64,000 nt of DNA, taken from Nitrosospira sp. Is2 (GTDB lineage: Bacteria > Pseudomonadota > Gammaproteobacteria > Burkholderiales > Nitrosomonadaceae). The notes below the pieces were generated by a model. The model saw only the letters and a program-made list of their open reading frames with translations, was not told where the DNA came from and made no database searches. Both the position numbers and the translations under genes were made by a program. The stretch lies in contig NZ_CP137134.1 in assembly GCF_033095785.1 (NCBI RefSeq), forward strand, positions 2,728,001 through 2,792,000, given 5' to 3'. This document shows, one piece after another, positions 9,423-18,648 of the stretch (within the stretch, counting starts at the first letter, position 1; each line of letters opens with the position of its first letter).

Positions 9423-10094
9423 TCACGGCCGGCACCAATCCAGAACGATGTGTTTGAGAATATGCAATCGCCGGTGAAAGAAATGTTCGGCTCCTGGAAC
9501 GACAACGACAGGTAATTCCTGAGGAGCTGCCCACTCCAGCACAGACGCGAGGGAGACTACGTCATCCTGATCGCCATGAATGATTAGAACGCGTGCGGGC
9601 GTCCCTTCGAACTGTTTGACGTCGCGGTGGGCGACGGGTGGAGCGTTCAGGCGCTGAACCGCCGGCGCCACCATAACCACCGTTTGCGGCTTGAGGTGCT
9701 CCGCGGCGTATGCCTGAACCGCGCCGCCGAAAGAAAACCCGGCCAGCAGTAACGGCGGCGGGGCGCTAAAACGATCAGCAAATCTGTTTTTCGCCGTTTC
9801 GACCACCGCAAGCACGTCTTCCACTTCACCCGAACTGGTGTCACCCGCGTTAATGTCACCTTCGCTTTGTTCCACGCCGCGAAAATTGAATTTGACTGTA
9901 ATAAATCCTAAATCGAGAAATGATTTGAACAGGGTATGTACTACCTTGTTATTCATGGTTCCGCCATACAGCGGGTGAGGGTGTGCAATCACGGCGATAC
10001 CGCGCGGCAAAGGCGAACTGGGTTCAGCCAGAATCGTTTCAAGCTTGCCCGCGGGCCCATCAGAGAATATTTTCTGAGTACTATGCTCGTTCAA
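9423..10094 (-). CDS. Alpha/beta hydrolase
   Basis: A 223-residue cytoplasmic alpha/beta hydrolase. The nucleophile is S121 in GFSFGGA, the oxyanion region is HPHPLYGGTMNNK (38-50), and the acid and histidine of the triad are expected in HGDQDDVV and GAEHFF near the C-terminus. This resembles the dienelactone-hydrolase-like group often annotated simply as alpha/beta hydrolase in proteobacteria; substrate unknown. It lies about 220 bases downstream of the ferredoxin gene on the same strand. Confidence 0.85.
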   Translation of the reverse strand: MNEHSTQKIFSDGPAGKLETILAEPSSPLPRGIAVIAHPHPLYGGTMNNKVVHTLFKSFLDLGFITVKFNFRGVEQSEGDINAGDTSSGEVEDVLAVVETAKNRFADRFSAPPPLLLAGFSFGGAVQAYAAEHLKPQTVVMVAPAVQRLNAPPVAHRDVKQFEGTPARVLIIHGDQDDVVSLASVLEWAAPQELPVVVVPGAEHFFHRRLHILKHIVLDWCRP

Positions 10095-10312
10095 CGGTAC
10101 GCTCAGCCAGTTAAATAGGGTCGTGTTGTCGTTCAGCCCCGATACGCGGTCGGCTTGAAAAGAGGGATTGACTCGAGATGGGGTTAGGTGGCCGAGTGCT
10201 GGGTTACTTCAATGCGCTGTGATCGCGTGAATCTTCAAGCCAGGCGATAACGTGCTCACAGAGAACTATGTAGAGTTACCGAGTGAAAGGTATCCGTCGT
10301 GAAAAGACTCGG

Positions 10313-10624
10313 TCAGATTCGCAACCGTTCCACGACACGGCCGTTTTTCAGGTGCTCCTCAATAATTTCGTCGATATCCTCCTTATCCACATACGTGTAC
10401 CAAACGCCTTCGGGATAAACCACAATCACCGGCCCTTCATTGCAGCGGTCGAGGCAGCCAGAATTGTTAATGCGTATTCTTTTGCTTTTGCTATCGAGCC
10501 TCAACGCCTTGACGCGTTCCTTCGCGTAGTCGCGCAAAGCCTGGGCGCCAAAATTGTTGCAACATAATGCGCCTGCCTCGCGCTGGTTCACGCAGAAAAA
10601 TACATGCCGCTGGTAATAACTCAT
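10313..10624 (-). CDS. Thioredoxin-fold [2Fe-2S] ferredoxin
   Basis: About 103 residues from the ATG at 10624; the upstream ATG at 10642 adds only six residues. Four cysteines sit in the pattern of the shethna/thioredoxin-like [2Fe-2S] ferredoxins: C11, C21 or C22, C57 and C61 (SGCLDRCNEGP). The C-terminal part with VWYTYVDKEDIDEII also matches that family. It is a soluble electron carrier with no obvious partner here. It follows the polyamine-transport operon by 61 bases on the same strand and may be read from the same transcript. Confidence 0.88.
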   Translation of the reverse strand: MSYYQRHVFFCVNQREAGALCCNNFGAQALRDYAKERVKALRLDSKSKRIRINNSGCLDRCNEGPVIVVYPEGVWYTYVDKEDIDEIIEEHLKNGRVVERLRI

Positions 10625-10685
10625 AGGAATAATTGTGCGCAATTGTGCGATATGAACGATAAACGATTATACGGATCGTCAATGG

Positions 10686-11810
10686 CTATCTCAACTTGAT
10701 TTCAGTCCACAAGCGGCTCAGCAGGCGCCGCTCCTTTCGGTCAAGGTCTCGCAACATTTCCAGGCGGCCGAGCAATTCGGGACCGGGAAATATTGCGTTG
10801 TTGGTTGCAAGTTCCGGTTGAACGTACTGCATCGCGTCAGCGTTGGGATTGCCCGATCCCAGGTGGTTGGTGAGTTCGGCGGAATTTTTTCCTTCCAGCA
10901 TGAAATTGATGAATTGATGGGCCAGGTCGGGGCGGTTTCCACTTCTATGCAACACCATGCTGTCGAGCGCAAGAACCGCGCCCTCATTTGGGGTCGAGTA
11001 TCCAATGGTGAATGCTCTTCCGGTTTTTTTTGCATCAAGCGCCGCCTGAAACATGTCATTGGAATACCCATGCGCTACCCATAGGTTTCCGGTGGCAAGT
11101 TCCTTGATATAACTGGTATTGCTGAAAGCCGCCCAGTAGGGCTTGGCGCGAACGATTAAATCTACTGCTTCCTTCCAATGCTTTTCATCCGTGTCATTTA
11201 TCGAATAGCCAAGGTATTTAAGCGCCGCGGCCATCAATTCACGCTGGCTGTCGAGCACGGTCACGCGACCCTTGATCTTTTCGAGATATCTTGGTTCGAA
11301 AATTATTGCCCAGGTGTCCATAGGCAGGCCCAGTTGTTTTATTTTTTCCTGGTTGAAGCCAAGCAGGCTGATTGTATAGGCGTAAGGGACGGAATACCTG
11401 TTGCCGGGATCGAACGGCGTATCGAGGTATAAAGGGTCGATGTTTTTCAGATTCGGCAATAACGACTTATCCAACGGCTTGAGGGCGCCTTGCCGAATCA
11501 GGGTGTCCATCGCATTGCTGGTGGGGACGATGAGATCGTAACCGGTCGCGCCGGCTGCGAGCTTTGCCAGCATTTCCTCGTTGTCGGAGTAATAATCCTG
11601 AGACAATTTGCAATCGCAGAACTTCTCGAAGCGGCTGACCGTTTCGGGTGCGATATAGTTATTCCAATTGAATAGATACAGCACATTCCCGTCTTTTTGG
11701 GGAAAAGCGACGTTCTCATTCTGACCGTTACACCCGGAAGTGAACGCGATTAGCCACGCGAGCATGAAAATGAGCGGCGCCAGAGGCCGGTAGAAACGTG
11801 CGGGGCACAT
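10686..11810 (-). CDS. Polyamine ABC transporter, substrate-binding lipoprotein
   Basis: A 374-residue periplasmic binding protein of the PotD/PotF family. The N-terminus is a lipoprotein signal ending in FTSGC, followed by VLYLFNWNNYIAPETV, the strand-and-loop signature of spermidine/putrescine binding proteins. Conserved blocks YDLIVPTSNAMDTL and RYSVPYAYTISLLGFN follow. It is the last gene of the four-gene transport operon and starts three bases after the stop of the second permease gene. PotD versus PotF specificity cannot be settled by reading. Confidence 0.93.
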   Translation of the reverse strand: MCPARFYRPLAPLIFMLAWLIAFTSGCNGQNENVAFPQKDGNVLYLFNWNNYIAPETVSRFEKFCDCKLSQDYYSDNEEMLAKLAAGATGYDLIVPTSNAMDTLIRQGALKPLDKSLLPNLKNIDPLYLDTPFDPGNRYSVPYAYTISLLGFNQEKIKQLGLPMDTWAIIFEPRYLEKIKGRVTVLDSQRELMAAALKYLGYSINDTDEKHWKEAVDLIVRAKPYWAAFSNTSYIKELATGNLWVAHGYSNDMFQAALDAKKTGRAFTIGYSTPNEGAVLALDSMVLHRSGNRPDLAHQFINFMLEGKNSAELTNHLGSGNPNADAMQYVQPELATNNAIFPGPELLGRLEMLRDLDRKERRLLSRLWTEIKLR

Positions 11811-11813
11811 AAC

Positions 11814-12605
11814 TTAGCGCGACGTTTTCATTTCGCTCGATGAGGCCCTGGAGTCGAGCCTTGCCGCGATAATGATCATGACCAGGGTAAGCAGCATCAG
11901 TAACGTGGAAATCGCATTCACTTCAGGCGTCACCGCGACCTTTATCATGGTATAGATCTGGATGGGCAGGATGGGTTCGCCAACACCCTTGGTAAAGAAG
12001 GTAATGACGAAGTCATCTATCGAAAGGGTAAACGACATCAGGGCTCCCGCCGCCAACGCCGGGGCGATAAGCGGTAGCGTAACCAGGCGGAACGTTTGCC
12101 AGGAGGATGCCCCAAGATCTCGTGCCGCTTCAAAAAGACTCTCGTCCATGTCCTGAAGCCGTGCCCGTACGATAATGGCGACAAAGCCGATGCAGAATGT
12201 GGTGTGGGCGATGATGATTGAAACCATGCCCAGCGTTAAATTAAGGACTTGCAAAAAGAATAACAGCAGCGCCACGCCGAGAAGGATTTCAGGCATTGCA
12301 ACCGGAGTGAAGACCAGCACCGGCAAAACTTTAAAGTTGTATCGATGGATTGCCAGGCCCGCCATCGTGCCCAGTACGGTGGCGCTGAAACTCGCGCTCA
12401 GCGCGATGATCAGCGAATTCCCGGCCGCTGTAAGCATCTCGGAGTTATTGAACAACGCCTTGTACCAGGACAAAGTAAAGCCGACCCATTCAGCATTCAG
12501 TCGGGAGTCATTGAATGAATACACGACCACAATAACGAGAGGAATATAGAGGAAGGCGAAGACCAGCGCTGCTGCCAGCCACAGCCAGATATCGCCGCGC
12601 TTCAT
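11814..12605 (-). CDS. potI: Polyamine ABC transporter permease (PotI/PotC type)
   Basis: A 263-residue inner-membrane permease with about six helices. The EAA loop that contacts the ATPase is visible as EAARDLGASSWQTFRLVTLPLIAPAL written in two parts: EAARDLGASS and WQTFRLVTLPLI (about 160-185). The N-terminal helix and the motif FNDSRLNAEWVGFTLSWY are typical for PotI/PotC. It begins one base after the stop of the upstream permease gene, so the two are translationally close. Confidence 0.93.
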   Translation of the reverse strand: MKRGDIWLWLAAALVFAFLYIPLVIVVVYSFNDSRLNAEWVGFTLSWYKALFNNSEMLTAAGNSLIIALSASFSATVLGTMAGLAIHRYNFKVLPVLVFTPVAMPEILLGVALLLFFLQVLNLTLGMVSIIIAHTTFCIGFVAIIVRARLQDMDESLFEAARDLGASSWQTFRLVTLPLIAPALAAGALMSFTLSIDDFVITFFTKGVGEPILPIQIYTMIKVAVTPEVNAISTLLMLLTLVMIIIAARLDSRASSSEMKTSR

Positions 12606-12606
12606 G

Positions 12607-13518
12607 CTATGCCCGCTGCCCGGTAGCGGGTCGCGCGAGCCATGTGGCCAGTGCAGCGACAGATAGCACTGCCAGCGTTAGCATGATTGAAAGCGCCGAG
12701 CCGAATGGCCAATCGCGGGTGCCGAGGAATTGATCCTTGATCAGGTTGCCGATAAGAATATCACCCGTGCCCCCGAGTATGTCGGGAACGGCGAACATGC
12801 CTAACACGGGGATAAATACGAGTGCGGAGCCTGAAAATACACCCGGCAGGGATAGGGGCCAGGTGATCCGCCAAAACCGCTGCCAACTGTTCGCGCCAAG
12901 ATCCTGGGCTGCGTTCAGAAGCGACGGGTCGTGCTTCTCCAGGTTGGTGTAAAGCGGCAGCACCATAAATGGCAGATGCACGTACACCATGCCCACCAAT
13001 ACCGCAAATGGCGAAAACAGCAGTGTCACTGGTCCAACGCCGAATACGCCGAGAATCCCATTAACAAAATGGCTGAGGGCGGATTCAGGCCCGAGAATGA
13101 TCATCCAGGCATAAATACGGATAAGAAAATTGCTTGCGAACGGCAGGACCACCAGCAGGACCAGCAGGTTACGGAAACGTTGTTCGCTGCGCGCGATCAG
13201 CACCGCCAACGGATAGGCCATGACGAGACATATCGACGTGGTGGCCGCCGCCACGCCGAAGGATTTAAGGAAAATTTCCGCGTAAAGCAGGTCGCTGAAG
13301 AAGAACTGGTAGGCTTCCGGCGTGAAACCATGCTCGCTATCCAGGTTTCCCGCAGGCGCCGCGAGGGGGGCCAGGCCGCCAAACTCGCCCGGGAAGCGGA
13401 ACGAAGTCAGAATCATGATGAGACTGGGGCCGACAAAAAATACTAACAGGAATAATAGCGGGGGACCGCCGATCAATAATCTGGCGGCGCGGCTTTCCCT
13501 GGTTTCTCCCTTACTCAT
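12607..13518 (-). CDS. potH: Polyamine ABC transporter permease (PotH/PotB type)
   Basis: About 303 residues when started at the ATG 13518; the frame is open further upstream to 13671, but that part lies inside the ATPase gene and lacks membrane character. The chosen start overlaps the end of the ATPase gene by eight bases, a common coupling arrangement. The protein has six helices and an EAA-like loop, NAAQDLGANSWQRFW (around 200), followed by RITWPLSLPGVFSG. It pairs with the second permease to form the membrane channel. Confidence 0.92.
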   Translation of the reverse strand: MSKGETRESRAARLLIGGPPLLFLLVFFVGPSLIMILTSFRFPGEFGGLAPLAAPAGNLDSEHGFTPEAYQFFFSDLLYAEIFLKSFGVAAATTSICLVMAYPLAVLIARSEQRFRNLLVLLVVLPFASNFLIRIYAWMIILGPESALSHFVNGILGVFGVGPVTLLFSPFAVLVGMVYVHLPFMVLPLYTNLEKHDPSLLNAAQDLGANSWQRFWRITWPLSLPGVFSGSALVFIPVLGMFAVPDILGGTGDILIGNLIKDQFLGTRDWPFGSALSIMLTLAVLSVAALATWLARPATGQRA

Positions 13519-14596
13519 GCAAAAAAATTCCTGCGTCATGACGCCACGAGACCGCCACGGCATCGCCAACCTCGTAAAACTTGGCTCTTCCCGGCGAGGA
13601 ATTGGGCAGTAACGCTTCGATATACGCCCCGTTGGAGAGCTCGACGATATAAGTCGTGACATCACCGACATACAGAAAATCGTGCACTTTGCCCGGAAAA
13701 TGATTTTTCAGATGAGGTTGTTCCGAAGGATGCGATATTCGAACCTGTTCAGGCCGAATTGCAATCAAGCCGTTGTCGCCTGCTTTCACCCCATCTTTAC
13801 CTGCAGTGATAACTTCCCCTAATGCAGGGATCTCAAGTTTCAGATAAGACGGCGCGGCTTCCAGCACCCGTGCGCTCATCATGCTGATCTTGCCAATGAA
13901 ATCCGCTACGAACCGGTTTCCTGGAAAACCGTAAATTTTTGAAGGCTCGTCAACCTGCTCGACGGTGCCACGGTTCATCACTGCTATACGATGCGACAGC
14001 GCCAATGCCTCATTCTGCGCATGAGTTACAAAAATGAAAGTAATCCCCACTTCTTTCTGAAGATTGATAAGCTCGATCTGCATTTCCTCGCGCAGCTTTG
14101 CGTCGAGCGCGCCCAGCGGCTCATCCAGCAACAACAGCCGTGGCCGATTAACCAGACTTCTTGCCAATGCGACACGCTGTTTTTGTCCTCCCGACAATTC
14201 ATGCGGAAAACGGTGGCCGAAATTCGACAAGCGGACTCCGTTCAACGCCTCGCCGACTCGGACTTTTATTTCCGGTAAAGCCTTGCCCGCCATCTTGAGC
14301 GGAAACGCAATATTGTCTGCAACCGTCATGTGAGGAAAAAGGGCATAGGTCTGGAATACAGTATGAACAGGCCTTTTTTCCGGCGGCGTACCAACCAGAT
14401 CCCGGCCGTCAAGCAGGATTTGTCCCGAGTCGGGAAGATCGAAGCCAGCTATCATCCGTAACAGCGTTGTTTTTCCGCAACCCGACGGACCAAGAAGAGT
14501 GAAGAATTCGCCCGTCTCAACGGTGATCGACACATTATCGACGGCGATATAGCTGCCAAAGCGCCGAGTAACATTACGGATTTCCAGTAGCGCCAT
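13511..14596 (-). CDS. potG: Polyamine ABC transporter ATP-binding protein
   Basis: A 361-residue ABC ATPase with Walker A GPSGCGKT (36-43), the Q-loop in HTVFQTYALFPHM, the signature LSGGQKQRVALARSL, Walker B LLLLDEPLGALD and the switch histidine in FVTHAQNEAL. A C-terminal TOBE-like regulatory domain follows from about residue 240. It is the first gene of the operon and energises import of putrescine or spermidine. The order ATPase-permease-permease-binding protein differs from the E. coli potFGHI order, in which the binding protein comes first. Confidence 0.93.
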   Translation of the reverse strand: MALLEIRNVTRRFGSYIAVDNVSITVETGEFFTLLGPSGCGKTTLLRMIAGFDLPDSGQILLDGRDLVGTPPEKRPVHTVFQTYALFPHMTVADNIAFPLKMAGKALPEIKVRVGEALNGVRLSNFGHRFPHELSGGQKQRVALARSLVNRPRLLLLDEPLGALDAKLREEMQIELINLQKEVGITFIFVTHAQNEALALSHRIAVMNRGTVEQVDEPSKIYGFPGNRFVADFIGKISMMSARVLEAAPSYLKLEIPALGEVITAGKDGVKAGDNGLIAIRPEQVRISHPSEQPHLKNHFPGKVHDFLYVGDVTTYIVELSNGAYIEALLPNSSPGRAKFYEVGDAVAVSWRHDAGIFLHE

Positions 14597-14782
14597 CGTC
14601 GTGCCAACAAAAAAACGGGGATTTTACCAAAATTCACCCTGTCTCAATGTTTGAGATATTCTGGGGACGGGTCAAGTGGGGAACGTTCTACGATCGGTGC
14701 AGCTATCAAAGAACGATGGGGCGGTGGCTGAAGTTTTACGCCGCCGTAATAAAGGCTTGGAGAAACGGACCAAGTTGTTCTG

Positions 14783-16300
14783 TCACCATAACCATAACTG
14801 CCACAGCAGCAGCACTGCCAGCAAGACTGCGAGCATCGCCAGCAAACGACTCTGGCGCCGCTGTTCAATGAGCATCTCGCTGATTTTTTCATCCATCGCC
14901 TGCGCGCGATCGTCGCTTAAGGCGTGGTGTAGCAGACGTGGAAACTGGGGGAATATGACTGCCCAGCTTGATGCCTCCTTGTTCATGCGGCGGCTGAATC
15001 CACGCCAGCCGAGCTGATCAGACATCCAGTTTTCCAGATACGGTTTTGCGGTAGTCCACAGATCGAGATTGGGGTCGAGATCGCGCCCAAGTCCTTCGAT
15101 ATTCAACAGTGTTTTCTGCAGCATGACCAGCTGAGGCTGAATCTCCACATTGAATTGGCGTGAGGTCTGAAACAGTCGCAGCAATACGCGGCCGAAAGAA
15201 ATTTCGCTTAGCGGCTTATCGAAAATCGGTTCGCATACAGCGCGGATCGCGGTTTCAAAATCATTAACGCGAGTGTCTTTCGGCGCCCATCCCGCTTCAA
15301 CATGGGCTTCCGCCACCCTTTTATAGTCGCGCCGGAAGAATGCCAGAAAATTTTGCGCGAGGTAATTCTTGTCCTCGTCGGTGAGGGTACCCATGATGCC
15401 GAAATCCACCGCTATGTAACGGCCATCGCTACCCACGAAAATATTGCCGGGATGCATATCGGCGTGAAAGTAGCCATCCCGGAATACCTGGGTAAAAAAG
15501 ATTTCCACGCCAACCCTGGCAAGTCTCGGAATATCGATACCCTGTTCGCGCAGCTTCGCCACCTGGCTGATTGGCGTTCCTTTGACGCGCTGCATCACCA
15601 TGACAGTCGAATAGCAGTAATCCCAATAAACCTCTGGTACCAATAAGAGCGGCGAGTCGAGAAAATTTCGTCGCAACTGGCTGCAGTTGGATGCCTCGCG
15701 CATCAAATCCAGCTCATCGTCCAAGTGTCGCGCGAACTCGGTCACCACCTCCCTCGGTTTCAACCGCTTGCCGTCGGGCCACAGGGATTCAACCAGCAAC
15801 GCACCGGTTTCCATTAATGCAATGTCGTGTGCAATCACGGGAGCAATGCCGGGACGAAGCACCTTAACCGCCACCTCTGTGCCATCGTGAAGTACCGCGA
15901 GATGAACCTGCGCGATCGAAGCGCTCGCTACCGGCTCGGCATCGAAGACCAGAAAGACTTCATTGACGGATTTCCCATAAACCTGCTCCAGGGTAGCCAG
16001 CGCGATGTTGGAAGGAAACGGAGGAACCTGATCTTGCAGTTTAGCCAGCTCGTCCGCAATATCCTGTGGCAGCAAATCGCGCCGGGTGGAAAGCATCTGG
16101 CCAAATTTGACAAAAATGGGACCCAGGGCCTCCAGCGCCAGACGAAGGCGTTCACCGCGAGCTTTGTCCAGCCGGCGCCAGAACGTGGCGAGTTTGACGA
16201 CTGGCCGTACAAAGCGTAGCCGCTCATGGGCAAGAAAAAATTCATCCAGGCCGAAACGGAACGCTACAGTCAGAATTGTGAGAAGACGAAGAAAACGCAT
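14783..16300 (-). CDS. ubiB: UbiB family protein (ubiquinone biosynthesis, atypical kinase)
   Basis: A 505-residue ABC1/ADCK-type protein required for the aerobic hydroxylation steps of ubiquinone synthesis. Seen features are the KFGQ motif in [14 protein letters not shown], the alanine-rich nucleotide loop [10 protein letters not shown], the lysine in VAVKVLRPG, the catalytic loop [12 protein letters not shown] and the metal motif AVDFGIMG. The C-terminus holds the two membrane helices (about 482-505) expected for UbiB. It is the third gene of a minus-strand set with a Tim44-like gene and ubiJ, in agreement with the usual ubiE-ubiJ-ubiB grouping, though ubiE itself is not here. Confidence 0.94.
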   Translation of the reverse strand: MRFLRLLTILTVAFRFGLDEFFLAHERLRFVRPVVKLATFWRRLDKARGERLRLALEALGPIFVKFGQMLSTRRDLLPQDIADELAKLQDQVPPFPSNIALATLEQVYGKSVNEVFLVFDAEPVASASIAQVHLAVLHDGTEVAVKVLRPGIAPVIAHDIALMETGALLVESLWPDGKRLKPREVVTEFARHLDDELDLMREASNCSQLRRNFLDSPLLLVPEVYWDYCYSTVMVMQRVKGTPISQVAKLREQGIDIPRLARVGVEIFFTQVFRDGYFHADMHPGNIFVGSDGRYIAVDFGIMGTLTDEDKNYLAQNFLAFFRRDYKRVAEAHVEAGWAPKDTRVNDFETAIRAVCEPIFDKPLSEISFGRVLLRLFQTSRQFNVEIQPQLVMLQKTLLNIEGLGRDLDPNLDLWTTAKPYLENWMSDQLGWRGFSRRMNKEASSWAVIFPQFPRLLHHALSDDRAQAMDEKISEMLIEQRRQSRLLAMLAVLLAVLLLWQLWLW

Positions 16301-16437
16301 TTATTCTAATGACGGCAGTTCGTCTGTAGTTAAGCACCACTGAACAAATATAGCGACCGGCGATTAACCTTAATTTGCCAGCGCCTGTCCCAATGTAACC
16401 CAGCGGTGCGGCAGGGTCTTCTCAGTTGTGCCAGTTG

Positions 16438-17019
16438 TTATCGGGGTCTTTTCATGAGCGCATTCACACGTTTGTCCAGATTTAAGGCGGCCTCTTGCAA
16501 CGCGCTTACTTCATGGACGAACTCATACATGTAAAAGGGCTTTGCGAGCAAAGGCCGTTCTTCGGTTAAATATTCCAGCGACATCTGCAACAAATTCCGG
16601 ATGGTTTCGGTGTGCCAATGCGCTAGACTTTGACCCGCCAGAACAGCGCGATGCGCGAGGATATCGCCCATAATGCCGCTCAAATCCTCTTCAAGGTTCC
16701 AGCTTAGATTTTTACCAATATGTAGGATCTCGTCAGCGAATGCGCCATCGCCAGAAACCCGGACGCTGCGAAACGCGTCTTCGTCACGGGCAAGCAAACG
16801 CGGCAACAACACCGGGTCAACTGTGAGAATCGCGTCATCGCGAGTATTGCTCGGGGCAGTGGACACCTCGCCGCTGGCTTTTATGGTCAGGGCGAGGTCA
16901 ATGAAGGGAGGAAGACGAAAGCGCGCTGTCTTCCCGGCATAGGCCTGCAGCCTCTTGCGCGCCCAGCTTTCCCCATGCAGCAAGTGGTTGAGCGGGGCTA
17001 TCGCGAGGGAGGCCAGCAT
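16438..17019 (-). CDS. ubiJ: UbiJ, SCP2-domain accessory factor for ubiquinone biosynthesis
   Basis: A 193-residue protein with an N-terminal SCP2 lipid-binding domain (about 15-110; LTVDPVLLPRLLARDEDAF and VSGDGAFADEILHIGKN are recognisable) and a C-terminal helical part ending in a coiled coil (VSALQEAALNLDKRVNALM). UbiJ binds the quinone intermediate and scaffolds the Ubi hydroxylase complex. It lies 11 bases after the Tim44-like gene and 137 bases before ubiB, in the expected order. Confidence 0.9.
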   Translation of the reverse strand: MLASLAIAPLNHLLHGESWARKRLQAYAGKTARFRLPPFIDLALTIKASGEVSTAPSNTRDDAILTVDPVLLPRLLARDEDAFRSVRVSGDGAFADEILHIGKNLSWNLEEDLSGIMGDILAHRAVLAGQSLAHWHTETIRNLLQMSLEYLTEERPLLAKPFYMYEFVHEVSALQEAALNLDKRVNALMKRPR

Positions 17020-17030
17020 CGCGGCTCAGA

Positions 17031-17915
17031 TCAGGAGACTTGTTGAATGCCCGCCAGCAGCCAAACAGCGTCCGGATCCTTAAGATCCTTCTGCACGTGC
17101 CAGATCTCATCAAATGGTTCCGGCGAGGAGTTGGGCGCTTCTCGAAGCTGTCCGTTAAACCTGACACTGGCAATGGCCGTGTCATTTTCCGTTACTACTT
17201 CGAGCACGTCCGCATTGATGGCCATGACCTCGGTCCTCTGTGGTTCGCCGCCGCGCTCATTGATCTGCATGCTGATTTCCGCGAACATTTGCGGAGTGGT
17301 GTATTCACGAATATCGCTCAGGTCGCGCGCGTCGTTGGCTGCCTGAAGCCGAATAAATGAGGTTTTGGCATTGCGCAAGAACGGCTCGACCTGAAAGTCT
17401 GCCGGAATATTAGCTGCGCTTCTGGTAACAGGAACCGCTTGAGCTGGCGTTGTTGCTCCGGCTGCTGATGTGTCTTCTGCGGGCGCCCCAGTTCCCGGGG
17501 CTGGGCCGGTGCTGCCGGTTGTTCCCATACCTGAATATTGCATCGGACGCGCCGTATTTTCCTGCCGGGGTCTGCGCAACATGCGGACCACGAAGAAAAT
17601 GGCGGCCATCAGCGCTGCGAGCATCAGCACATCCATCATTTTAATGCCCTCGAATGCGCCCCCCATGAATAGCGCCGCCAGTAATCCTCCAGCGGCCAAA
17701 CCAGCGAGAGGGCCCATCCATTTGCTTCCACCCGCGGCTGCAGGCGCCGCCGCAGCGGCTGGGGCTTGCCCAGGCTTGGGAGCTGCTTGCGGGCTGATGG
17801 CTTCCCGTTGCTTGCCAATACTCTTACCGCCCCCGAAGCGTTTTGCTTCGGCATCGAAGGCAGCCAATCCGAAGCTAAAAACAGCCAAGGTCAGCAGGGT
17901 GAATAATTTCTTCAT
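17031..17915 (-). CDS. Tim44-like domain protein
   Basis: A 294-residue protein with an N-terminal signal peptide (1-24, ending FDAEA), a Gly/Ala/Pro-rich stretch (28-65), two membrane helices (about 68-112), an Ala/Thr/Gly linker and a C-terminal Tim44-like domain (about 165-292). The Tim44 part shows FLRNAKTSFIRLQAANDARD and the closing FDEIWHVQKDL. Bacterial members are membrane anchored and of uncertain role. It heads the ubiJ-ubiB group, a pairing also seen in other betaproteobacteria, and so may act in membrane quinone or lipid handling; that is inference. Confidence 0.88.
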   Translation of the reverse strand: MKKLFTLLTLAVFSFGLAAFDAEAKRFGGGKSIGKQREAISPQAAPKPGQAPAAAAAPAAAGGSKWMGPLAGLAAGGLLAALFMGGAFEGIKMMDVLMLAALMAAIFFVVRMLRRPRQENTARPMQYSGMGTTGSTGPAPGTGAPAEDTSAAGATTPAQAVPVTRSAANIPADFQVEPFLRNAKTSFIRLQAANDARDLSDIREYTTPQMFAEISMQINERGGEPQRTEVMAINADVLEVVTENDTAIASVRFNGQLREAPNSSPEPFDEIWHVQKDLKDPDAVWLLAGIQQVS

Positions 17916-18648
17916 GATGGTCTCCTTGCAAACGTTGAAGAAAGCAGTATAACACTATCGAATCTACTGATATCTCATAAATTGAATCGGAAAACCTATT
18001 TGCGCGCAAGTTCCCAACTGCAGTTTGTAATCACGTAACGAGTTTGATAAGTAATTGAATAAATGGAAATCTTGGCCGGAGATTTCCCGTCTTAATATCG
18101 ACGACCGTTTGAAGAAACTTACGTCAGCAGCGCTTGCCATCTGTCCGCCGGATATTCATGAAGTTAAGCTTGTTCCACCTTTCTTGTTTCTTCCGCTAGT
18201 CTACCTGGAGGGTTGAACTTGCTATCGAACGCATCGGCTCACAGTGGCGTTGGGCACTGCGGCCATTATGTTGGTCGGTCCTGCCATCCAATTTCCTTTT
18301 TTTTCGGCGCAGGTCTTGCCAATTTTCCGTTCGTGCCGCTGCGTATTCATTAAACTGCCCTGTTGCACGCAGGGCGCCCGTACCCTCGCCATGCAGGAAT
18401 GCGAAGTGCTTATCATATGATAAGCGCCGCACAGATGACCGTATGCAGCCTGTGCTTATACTTCTTCCTTCTCCCGTTCAGCTCGTTCAAGCTCCCTCCA
18501 AGGCAAAGCAGCGCAGTGAGTACTGAATGACGAATGACGCGAGGTCGATAAAGGAAAGCGGTTTTCCCAAAAAAGATACTTCAGCGCAACACCTGCAGAA
18601 ACGTTTCAGATAAATTCAGAGGGCACGCTTTGCCCGAATCGGTGTTAC
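17916..18648. other. Divergent intergenic region between Tim44-like and UspA genes
   Basis: This 733-base stretch separates genes read in opposite directions, so it should hold both promoters. Short frames exist on the minus strand (18196-18432) but show no protein-like motif. The only structured element I see is an 18-base palindrome at 18408-18425. I could not place a convincing -35/-10 pair. Confidence 0.5.
18408..18425. promoter_or_regulatory. Perfect 18-bp palindrome, possible operator
   Basis: The sequence GCTTATCATATGATAAGC reads the same on both strands without a mismatch. It lies about 224 bases upstream of the UspA-AckA-phosphoketolase operon, in the divergent intergenic region. 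It fits a site for a dimeric regulator, but I cannot name the protein. It has no downstream T run, so a terminator is unlikely. Confidence 0.4.

Noticed and set aside
18196..18432. 78-codon minus-strand frame in the UspA upstream region
   Set aside because: No motif, low-complexity basic composition; the palindrome lies inside it.
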